The notes under the pieces: model-generated | The model's database searches: none | Seen by the model: the letters and a program-made list of their open reading frames with translations, nothing else | What the model was told of the DNA's origin: nothing | DNA from: GWB1-37-8 sp964603935 | GTDB lineage: Bacteria; Patescibacteriota; Microgenomatia; Levybacterales; UBA12049 | Assembly: GCA_964603935.1 (NCBI GenBank) | Contig: CAZRWL010000011.1 | Span: forward strand, 1-34,441 | DNA: 34,441 nt | Reading direction: 5' to 3' | Program-made: the position numbers and the translations under genes | Shown: positions 7,838 to 14,168 of the stretch, piece after piece | Numbering within the stretch: the stretch's first letter is position 1 | Layout of the letters: every line of letters begins with the position of its first letter

Positions 7838-8953
7838 CTAGGTAATTCTTTCCAAAAAATAATCGAAAATCCACTCGGTATCGGTTGGGCCGGGATTTGC
7901 CTCGGGGTGGAACTGAACAGACATAAAAGGCAGTTTTTTATGAATAATTCCTTCGTTGGAGCTGTCATTTGCATTGGTAAACCATGCCTTAAACCCTTTG
8001 GGGATTTTGCTGACTGCGAATCCGTGATTTTGAGTTGTAATATAACATTTGCCAGATTTTTCCAAAAGACATGGCTGGTTTTGACTTCTATGTCCGAATT
8101 TTAATTTCTGTGTATCTCCTCCCGCAGCTAATGCCAAAATTTGATTTCCCAGACAGACCCCAAGTATTGGAATTTTTTTAGCAAGCGCTTTTTTAATTGT
8201 TGCAATAGTTTTATCTGCCATTTTCGGGTCGCCCGGACCGTTGGAAATTACAATTCCATCAAACTGTCCGACACCTTCCAGGTGTCTGCTTTGTTCACCT
8301 GGAAGGTGTAGTCTCAAATCGAAGGGATCGTAATCCCATGGGACAACGCTTACTCTGACATTCCGTTTAAGAAGGCACCGAATAATGTTTTCTTTCGCTC
8401 CGCAGTCGATTAATAAAATCTCCCTTGAGTAACTAGACAAACCTGGTGTGGAATGGCTAGACACATTGGGATGGGGTTGTGCTGTGACTATTTTTTGTGT
8501 TGAAACTTGGGCGACGAGATTTTCTTTGTCCGGATTATAAAATTCAATATCTTTGTCAAAAATTATTTTTCCCAGCATTGTTCCTTTAACTCTTATTTTT
8601 TGGGTCAAAAATCTTGTATCCGCAATTTCTAAGCCTGGAATATTTTCTTCTTTAAGCCATTGGCTTAAAGTTTGTTTGCTTTGGAAGTGAGACGGGGTGT
8701 TAATATAGTTTGAGACAACTAATCCGGATATTTTTATACTGTTGGACTCCCAATATTTTTTGTCCGGGACGCCGTAATTTCCGATCAGAGGATAAGTCAG
8801 AATTAAAATTTGTCCTTTGTAGGACGGATCAGTTAGACTTTCCGGGTATCCTGTCATTCCTGTTGAAAAAACTACTTCTCCTGCCATTGCTTTTTCAGCC
8901 CCAAAACTTTTTCCCGCAAATTCAGAGCCATCTTCCAAAATAAGCTTAGCCAT
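7838..8953 (-). CDS. carA: Carbamoyl-phosphate synthase small subunit (glutaminase)
   Basis: Hydrolyses glutamine and channels ammonia to CarB. 371 aa, about the usual length. The N-terminal CPSase domain (about 1-145) includes VFSTGMTGYPESLTDPSY. The class I glutamine amidotransferase domain (about 178-370) has the nucleophile Cys267 in LGVCLGNQ and the His/Glu pair in QFHPEA. Residues 216-228 (HLPGEQSRHLEGV, bases 8271-8309) are the translation of a perfect palindromic element sitting between DPFDL and the conserved FDGIVISNGPGDP strand. A second odd stretch, SSHSTPGLSSYS near 165-176, comes from a direct repeat of CTAGACA. The start shares one base with the pyrB stop (TAATG), implying coupled translation. 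Confidence 0.95.
   Translation of the reverse strand: MAKLILEDGSEFAGKSFGAEKAMAGEVVFSTGMTGYPESLTDPSYKGQILILTYPLIGNYGVPDKKYWESNSIKISGLVVSNYINTPSHFQSKQTLSQWLKEENIPGLEIADTRFLTQKIRVKGTMLGKIIFDKDIEFYNPDKENLVAQVSTQKIVTAQPHPNVSSHSTPGLSSYSREILLIDCGAKENIIRCLLKRNVRVSVVPWDYDPFDLRLHLPGEQSRHLEGVGQFDGIVISNGPGDPKMADKTIATIKKALAKKIPILGVCLGNQILALAAGGDTQKLKFGHRSQNQPCLLEKSGKCYITTQNHGFAVSKIPKGFKAWFTNANDSSNEGIIHKKLPFMSVQFHPEANPGPTDTEWIFDYFLERIT
8271..8309. repeat. Perfect 14-bp inverted repeat inside carA
   Basis: ACACCTTCCAGGTG (8271-8284) and CACCTGGAAGGTGT (8296-8309) are exact reverse complements around an 11-nt loop. The unit is 39 bp, exactly 13 codons, and is read through in frame. Confidence 0.8.
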
Positions 8954-9918
8954 TAAACTTTTCCTCCCAGAACAAGAGCGATTAACGCCATACGGACGTA
9001 TAAGCCGTTTCTAATTTGCGTTTTCAGATAAACCGCGCGGGGATCATCGTCAATTGTTCTTTCTATTTCAGTTATCCTAGGCAATGGGTGCATGAGGATC
9101 ATTTTGGAATTTCCGTAATCTTTTAACAATTTTTCTGTTACAACAAAACTGCTTTTAACCTTTTCATAAATTTTAAGGTTTTTAAATCTTTCTTTCTGGA
9201 CTCTGGTCCAGTACCAAAAATGCGCATTTTTCGGCATATCTTTTTCGCTTGTAATTTCGACAAGCTTTATTCCCCGCTTTGAGAAATTAGAATAGTTTTC
9301 CTTAGAAAGCTTTAACTCTTTTGGAGAAAGCAGGTAAAGAGTGTTGTTTTTGAAAAGAGATAGTCCCCTAATCAAAGAATGAACTGTCCGGCCGTTAAGC
9401 ATATCTCCTGCCATAACGCCAATTAAATTGTTTAATTTCCTATGTTTTTCGTAAATGGTGTAAAGATCAAGGAGCGCTTGAGTCGGATGCTCCCCTATTC
9501 CATCCCCTGCATTTATAATGGGGACAAGTTTGGCAACATTGGCAGCATTTAATGCGGTTCCCTCTTGCGGGTGTCGAATAATTATTCCGTCAGAATATGC
9601 CTCAAAAACCCTGATTGTATCTTCCAAGCTCTCCCCTTTCGCAACGGATGAAAATTGCTGGGGGTTTTGTATTTCAACGGTTTGTCCCCCGAGCTGCTTA
9701 ACAGCGGTTGAAAAACTTCCGAAAGTACGTGAGGAAGGTTCGTAGAAAAGCACTACGATTATTTTGCCCGCGATTATTTTGGATGGTCTTGCATTTACGG
9801 CGATTGTTCTCATTTTCGGAACTAGGCCAAAAAGAAGTTTTATGTCTTTGGCGCTGAATTGATCAAGAGAGATAATATCTTTTCCTTTGAAATTGCCGTT
9901 AATTTTGTCGGTAGTCAT
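8953..9918 (-). CDS. pyrB: Aspartate carbamoyltransferase catalytic subunit
   Basis: Condenses carbamoyl phosphate with aspartate, the committed step of pyrimidine synthesis. 321 aa, slightly over the usual 305-310. The carbamoyl-phosphate loop reads FYEPSSRTFGSF, the flexible region has KGESLEDT, and the later signatures GDGIGEHPTQALLD, TRVQKERF, HPLPR and DPRAVY are present. The carbamoyl-phosphate loop ends in Phe (SSRTF) where many homologues have STRTR. No pyrI regulatory subunit is in the window, so it may be a trimer or associate with PyrC. First gene of the pyrB-carA-carB-pyrC set; an intrinsic terminator sits immediately before its ATG, downstream of a good promoter, suggesting attenuation control. 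Confidence 0.95.
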   Translation of the reverse strand: MTTDKINGNFKGKDIISLDQFSAKDIKLLFGLVPKMRTIAVNARPSKIIAGKIIVVLFYEPSSRTFGSFSTAVKQLGGQTVEIQNPQQFSSVAKGESLEDTIRVFEAYSDGIIIRHPQEGTALNAANVAKLVPIINAGDGIGEHPTQALLDLYTIYEKHRKLNNLIGVMAGDMLNGRTVHSLIRGLSLFKNNTLYLLSPKELKLSKENYSNFSKRGIKLVEITSEKDMPKNAHFWYWTRVQKERFKNLKIYEKVKSSFVVTEKLLKDYGNSKMILMHPLPRITEIERTIDDDPRAVYLKTQIRNGLYVRMALIALVLGGKV

Positions 9919-9944
9919 AAAAAAACAGAACTTCTTATGTTCTG
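9919..9944 (-). terminator. Intrinsic terminator touching the pyrB start codon (possible attenuator)
   Basis: On the minus strand CAGAAC, loop of 7, GTTCTG, then seven Ts running straight into the pyrB ATG. A promoter at 9980-9952 lies upstream of the hairpin, so pyrB transcripts must read through it. Confidence 0.7.
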
Positions 9945-9951
9945 GGATTAA

Positions 9952-9980
9952 ACTTTAACAAAGAAAGAAACCCCTGTCAA
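9952..9980 (-). promoter_or_regulatory. Promoter for pyrB-carA-carB-pyrC
   Basis: On the minus strand TTGACA (9980-9975), a 17-bp spacer, then TAAAGT (9957-9952). It overlaps the folD stop codon. Expected transcript start is near 9945, so the leader is about 27 nt and consists almost only of the terminator hairpin and its U run. Confidence 0.55.
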
Positions 9981-10891
9981 TGACTAGCAGAATAATGCGC
10001 TGCGGAAATGAGGTTTTTAAGGAGCATCGCGATGTTGATGGGGCCGACACCCCCGGGAGTGGGCGTATAAAACGAAGCTTTATCTTTTATTTCCTGCTCT
10101 TCATAATCTCCATGCATTTTTCCGTCAGTTCCTCTGGACAATCCGATGCTGATTAAAATTACTCCTTTTTTTATCATGTTTCCTGTGATTATATTTTGTT
10201 TTCCGACAGCAGAAATTATAATATCTGCTTTTTTGGTTAATAGTTCATGGTTCGTAGTCTTGCTGTCGATAATTTGCGGCTGAATGCCGAGCTTTTTAAG
10301 CATATTAATAGTTAGCTGACCGCCTGTTTTTCCCTTGCCAATGACAACAATTTTTTTAGATCGTAACCACTTTTTAAATTCACCTCCGAGGTGCACCGCA
10401 GGCGCAACACCACCTCGGAGGTGGGCGACTTCTTTTAAGATTTCCAAAACTGCGTTGGCAATGGGCATTTCGAATTTGGAATTTGGCAAAAATCCGTCAA
10501 CGTCTTTTTCCGCAGCTACGGCATTTATTATTTTTTGCGTGTTGATATGTTTTGGAAGGGGCTGCTGAATTATAATGCCGTGGATATTGCTGTCATTGTT
10601 AAACCCGCCTGCACTTGCCTTCCCGATCGAATCGGGATGGCGGGCAGGTTGCTGGATTGTTGTGAGTAGATCGTTTTGAGATATGTCCGGCGGGAAATGT
10701 TTAATTATTGTTGCAATGCCTATTTCTTTGGCTTTTATTTCTTTCCGTTTTACATACGCGACAGATGCAGGATCCTCCCCGACCAAAATTATCGCAAGTT
10801 TGGGAAAAATCCCTTTAGCTTTAAGCCTTCGAATATCTTTTTTGAGGTTTGTTGTAATTTTGTTGGCAATCTTTTTTCCGTCAATCTTCAT
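9977..10891 (-). CDS. folD: Bifunctional methylenetetrahydrofolate dehydrogenase / cyclohydrolase
   Basis: Interconverts 5,10-methylene-, methenyl- and 10-formyl-tetrahydrofolate, supplying one-carbon units in the cytosol. 304 aa against a usual 280-290. Motifs: VGEDPASVAYVKRKEIKAKEIGI with the catalytic Tyr-x3-Lys region, GIIIQQPLPKHI, EKDVDGF, VVIGKGKTGGQL as nucleotide-binding loop, and the closing TPTPGGVGPINIAMLL. Two in-frame repeat inserts account for the extra length. Residues about 81-98 (QQPARHPDSIGKASAGGF) fall before the Gln-Gln-Pro strand. Residues about 157-171 (HLRGGVAPAVHLGGE) fall in the linker before the Rossmann domain. Both sit in loops, away from catalytic residues. The ATG follows the gyrA TAA directly (TAAATG), so folD is in the gyrA operon. 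Confidence 0.94.
   Translation of the reverse strand: MKIDGKKIANKITTNLKKDIRRLKAKGIFPKLAIILVGEDPASVAYVKRKEIKAKEIGIATIIKHFPPDISQNDLLTTIQQPARHPDSIGKASAGGFNNDSNIHGIIIQQPLPKHINTQKIINAVAAEKDVDGFLPNSKFEMPIANAVLEILKEVAHLRGGVAPAVHLGGEFKKWLRSKKIVVIGKGKTGGQLTINMLKKLGIQPQIIDSKTTNHELLTKKADIIISAVGKQNIITGNMIKKGVILISIGLSRGTDGKMHGDYEEQEIKDKASFYTPTPGGVGPINIAMLLKNLISAAHYSASH
10381..10423. repeat. 13-bp perfect inverted repeat inside folD (second insert)
   Basis: CACCTCCGAGGTG (10381-10393) and CACCTCGGAGGTG (10411-10423) are exact reverse complements around a 17-nt loop. Each arm is itself nearly palindromic, and the arm resembles the carA element (CACCT...AGGTG). Confidence 0.75.
10602..10650. repeat. Nested palindromic element inside folD (first insert)
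   Basis: Inner hairpin CCCGAT-CGA-ATCGGG (10622-10636) lies between CCCGCC (10604-10609) and GGCGGG (10639-10644), with AACC/GGTT at the outer edges. It is GC-rich against an AT-rich gene and is read in frame as part of QQPARHPDSIGKASAGGF. Confidence 0.75.
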
Positions 10892-13378
10892 TTATTCTTC
10901 AACACACGTTGCGGAGGTAACGCGGTCGGTCGAATTGGAAAATCGCATCAGCTTTACTCCCTGCGTATTTCTGGAGTGTCTTGGAATTGAAGAAAGCTCC
11001 AGTTTTACCACCTGTCCGCGTCGGGAAGTCATAATTAGAGTTTTGTAATTTGGCGGAATCACTTGCGCGAACGCGACTTTTCCGGTTTTGGGAGTTATTT
11101 TGGCAACTTTAACCCCCTGCCCTCCCCTGCTTTGTCCCCTAAATTGACCAACCGGAGTTTTCTTGCCAAGCCCGTTTTCCATGATTGTAACGAGATCCGT
11201 TTTGTCATCTTTTTTAATTACATCCATGCTGATGACCTCATCCGGACTTTTTAATTTAATTCCCCGAACCCCCATTGTGCTTCGGCCAAGAGGTCTGACT
11301 GCTTTTTCGGAAAATCTGATAGCCTTACCGTCTCTGGTTGTCAGGATAACCTCATTGTTGCCTTCTGTTAAAGCGCTCCAGACCAGCTCATCACCCTTTT
11401 CCAGCTTTATGGCCAGGATTCCATTTCTTCTGATATTTTCAAATTCAGTCAAAGCTGTTTTCTTAACTGTCCCGTTTTTAGTTGACAGAAAAACGTATTT
11501 AAATGTTTCCTCCTCAATGCCTTTTTTGCCGACCTTGTAATTAATAAATGACTCGACTTTTTCTCCCTGTTCAACATTAATTAGATTAACAATTGCAGTG
11601 CCCTTGCTGGTTCTTTGAGATTCTGCAATTTCAAATGCGCGCAGCTGATAAACTTTTCCGCGATTGGTAAAAAACAAAATGTTGTCATGGGTCTGCGCGT
11701 ATCTTATATTTAATATTCCGTCCTCTTCCTTTGTGGTCATTCCCCTTACCCCTTTTCCTCCCCTGTGCTGAGTTCTAAAACTATTCAAGCTCTGGCGTTT
11801 GATATATCCGGTATCTGTAATTGTAATAACTGTTGGTTCGTTGGGGATCAGGTCTTCTTCGGAAAATTCTCCAACACGGCTTTTGAAAACCTTAGTTCTT
11901 CTGGGATCTGCGAATTTCTCTTTGACCGCTTTCAATTCTTCTTTGATAACACTTAATATTTTTTCAGGATGAGAAAGCAAATCTTCCAAATACGCAATTG
12001 TTTCCTTGACCATAATCAACTCATCTTCGATTTTTTGCCGTTCCAGCGCTGCAAGACGGCGAAGCTGCATGTCCAAAATTGCAACAGCCTGTATTTCTGA
12101 CAGTTTAAATTTAGAGATTAAATTCTTTTTTGCATCCTCTTGATCTTTGGATTCCCTAATTGTTTTAATTACCGCGTCGATATGGTCTACTGCGATTTTC
12201 AGTCCTTCCAGAATATGCAGTCTGGCTTTGGCTTGTTTTAGCTCAAATTCCGAGCGCTTGGTAACAACAAAATATCTATGTTTTAAATATTCTTCAAGAA
12301 TTGTTTTAAGATTAAGTGTTTGCGGAGTTCCATTGACAAGAGCAACGATATTTGCGGAAAAAGTTGTTTGCAGGCTCGTGTGTTTGAATAAATTATTGAG
12401 AACTTTTTTTGGAGTGGTATCGCGCTTAAGTTCCACAACAACCCTTGTTCCCCGCCTGTCTGACTCATCACGCAAATCGGAAATTCCTTCAATCTTCTTC
12501 TCTCTTGCCAATTCCGCGATACGGGCAACCATGAGAGCTTTGTTTACCTGATACGGAAGTTCCGTAATGATAATTGCGGATTTGCCATTGCCAATGTCTT
12601 CAATATCGGCTTTGCCCCGGATGAGTATTCTTCCCCGTCCTGTTGTGTAAACATTTTTAATTTCATTAAAATCAAAAATCGCGCCGGCTGTTGGGAAATC
12701 AGGGCCTTTAATAAATTCCAAAAGTTCATCAACAGTAGCGTTACTTGTCAGAGAAAAACCTTTGCCCGGAGCTGTTGTTTTGGTTTTTCCAATCATGTAG
12801 GTAATCGCATCAATCAGTTCTCCCAGATTGTGGGGCGGAATTTTCGTTGCCATGCCAACCGCGATTCCTTCCGATCCCATCAGTAATAAATTGGGGAGTT
12901 TTGCGGGAAGAAAAACCGGCTCATTGAGTGTCGCGTCAAAGTTAGGAATATAATCAACGGTTTCTTTGTCTAAATCCGTGAGCATTTCCGTAGAAATTGC
13001 AGCCAGTCTTGCTTCTGTGTAGCGCATGGCAGCGGGCGGATCTCCGTCAACAGAACCATAATTTCCCTGTCCGTCAACGAGCGGATAGCGCATGGAGAAA
13101 TCCTGCGCCAGACGAACAAGTGCGTCGTAAATCGGCAAATCTCCGTGCGGATGATATTTTCCCATGACTTCTCCGACAATTTTTGCGGATTTGGCGTATT
13201 TCGCGGTATGGGTTAAGTTTAATTCATGCAATGCAAAAAGAATTCTGCGGTGTACGGGTTTCAGACCGTCCCGGACATCCGGAAGCGCGCGGGAAACAAT
13301 CACAGACATAGCATAATCCAAATATGCTCTCTTCACTTCTCCTGTAATTTCTGTTTGTTTCAGTGTTCCAATGTTCAT
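10892..13378 (-). CDS. gyrA: DNA gyrase subunit A
   Basis: The DNA-cutting subunit of gyrase, working with GyrB to introduce negative supercoils. 828 aa from ATG 13378. The N-terminal cleavage domain has the catalytic Tyr in AAMRYTEARL and the Gln-Gly-Asn region in DGQGNYG. The C-terminal pinwheel contains the GyrA-box QHRGGKG, which separates it from ParC. The quinolone-resistance region reads HPHGDLPIYD, placing Leu81-Pro82 where E. coli has Ser83-Ala84. The longer reading from 13417 would add MSTFYLLPSTVKH, which is translation of the repeat block between gyrA and ppa; ATG 13378 (MNIGTLKQTEI) matches the family start. folD follows directly. Confidence 0.96.
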   Translation of the reverse strand: MNIGTLKQTEITGEVKRAYLDYAMSVIVSRALPDVRDGLKPVHRRILFALHELNLTHTAKYAKSAKIVGEVMGKYHPHGDLPIYDALVRLAQDFSMRYPLVDGQGNYGSVDGDPPAAMRYTEARLAAISTEMLTDLDKETVDYIPNFDATLNEPVFLPAKLPNLLLMGSEGIAVGMATKIPPHNLGELIDAITYMIGKTKTTAPGKGFSLTSNATVDELLEFIKGPDFPTAGAIFDFNEIKNVYTTGRGRILIRGKADIEDIGNGKSAIIITELPYQVNKALMVARIAELAREKKIEGISDLRDESDRRGTRVVVELKRDTTPKKVLNNLFKHTSLQTTFSANIVALVNGTPQTLNLKTILEEYLKHRYFVVTKRSEFELKQAKARLHILEGLKIAVDHIDAVIKTIRESKDQEDAKKNLISKFKLSEIQAVAILDMQLRRLAALERQKIEDELIMVKETIAYLEDLLSHPEKILSVIKEELKAVKEKFADPRRTKVFKSRVGEFSEEDLIPNEPTVITITDTGYIKRQSLNSFRTQHRGGKGVRGMTTKEEDGILNIRYAQTHDNILFFTNRGKVYQLRAFEIAESQRTSKGTAIVNLINVEQGEKVESFINYKVGKKGIEEETFKYVFLSTKNGTVKKTALTEFENIRRNGILAIKLEKGDELVWSALTEGNNEVILTTRDGKAIRFSEKAVRPLGRSTMGVRGIKLKSPDEVISMDVIKKDDKTDLVTIMENGLGKKTPVGQFRGQSRGGQGVKVAKITPKTGKVAFAQVIPPNYKTLIMTSRRGQVVKLELSSIPRHSRNTQGVKLMRFSNSTDRVTSATCVEE

Positions 13379-13380
13379 AT

Positions 13381-13513
13381 GCTTGACGGTAGATGGTAGA
13401 AGATAGAAAGTAGACATTTGAAGTTAGAGGCTAGAGAGTAGAAAGTTTTTTACCATCTATCTTCTACTTATCTATCTTCAAAATTCTATCTTCTATCTTC
13501 TATTTTCTATCGT
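13381..13513. repeat. Low-complexity 'tctatcttcta' repeat block between ppa and gyrA
   Basis: Many irregular copies of TCTATCTTCTA and its complement TAGAAGATAGA, arranged partly as inverted arms (TAGATGGTA near 13390, TACCATCTA near 13452). The ppa stop codon lies at its edge. No clear promoter was found inside, so gyrA may depend on upstream transcription. Confidence 0.65.
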
Positions 13514-14038
13514 CTATTTCCCAATTGTTTTCCTTACTGCTTTGATTGCTTCTTCCTTCCCTTTCCACTCCTTGATTTTGACCCATTTTCCGGGTTCAAG
13601 AGTTTTGTAATTTTCAAAGAAATGCTTTATCTTGTCTTTGGTTGTTTTGGAAAGTTCGGAAACGTCATTGATTGCCCCGTACATCGGATCAATTTTTTCT
13701 GTCGGGACAGCGATAATTTTCGTATCAATTCCGGCTTCGTCGGTCATTTCCAAAAGTCCGATTATTTTCGAAGGAATGACAACTCCGGGCATTACTCTTT
13801 GTTCGCTCAAAACCAAAACATCAATCGGATCGCCATCCTCGCTCAAAGTATTCGGAATAAAGCCATAATTAAACGGATAATTCATGGGCGTGTACAGAAA
13901 TCTGTCAACGAAAATTACGCCTGATTCTTTATCCAGCTCATATTTAATATTCCCGTCTTTGGGAATTTCTATAAAAACATTTACTTTGTCCGGCACTTCC
14001 CCAACTTTTATCTTCTTAATATCCATATCAACTCTCAC
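13514..14038 (-). CDS. ppa: Inorganic pyrophosphatase (family I)
   Basis: Hydrolyses pyrophosphate to drive biosynthetic reactions forward. 174 aa, typical of bacterial family I enzymes. The metal-binding signature EDGDPIDVLVL is intact, along with EIPKDGNIKYE near the N-terminus, RFLYTPMNYPFNYGFIP and the closing EPGKWVKIKEW. Two starts are possible: GTG 14038, with AGGAGGG only 2-3 nt upstream, or ATG 14026, with the same purine run about 14 nt upstream. Neither spacing is ideal, so the N-terminus is uncertain by four residues. Flanked by a dispersed repeat on the gyrB side and the microsatellite-like block on the gyrA side. It lies between gyrB and gyrA, probably in the same transcript. 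Confidence 0.95.
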   Translation of the reverse strand: MRVDMDIKKIKVGEVPDKVNVFIEIPKDGNIKYELDKESGVIFVDRFLYTPMNYPFNYGFIPNTLSEDGDPIDVLVLSEQRVMPGVVIPSKIIGLLEMTDEAGIDTKIIAVPTEKIDPMYGAINDVSELSKTTKDKIKHFFENYKTLEPGKWVKIKEWKGKEEAIKAVRKTIGK

Positions 14039-14058
14039 CCCCTCCTACTTCTATTCCG

Positions 14059-14161
14059 TGTCATCCTGAACTGCGCCACCTCCGCAGAGGAAAGTCCTCT
14101 TGGAGGGTTTCAGGATCTAGTTCCTGAAGAACCAAGATGCCGAAACAAGTTCGGCATGACA
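14059..14161 (+). repeat. Dispersed MITE-like repeat, long form (103 bp), between ppa and gyrB
   Basis: Same ends and tail as the 70-bp copies, but a second palindrome (CCTCC..AGAGGA-AAG-TCCTCT.GGAGG) is inserted in the loop of the first hairpin. The same nested form occurs at 30231-30333, also exactly 103 bp. Confidence 0.8.
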
Positions 14162-14168
14162 ATAATAA

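Noticed and set aside
10892..13378. ParC instead of GyrA
   Set aside because: The GyrA-box QHRGGKG is present and gyrB lies in the same gene block.
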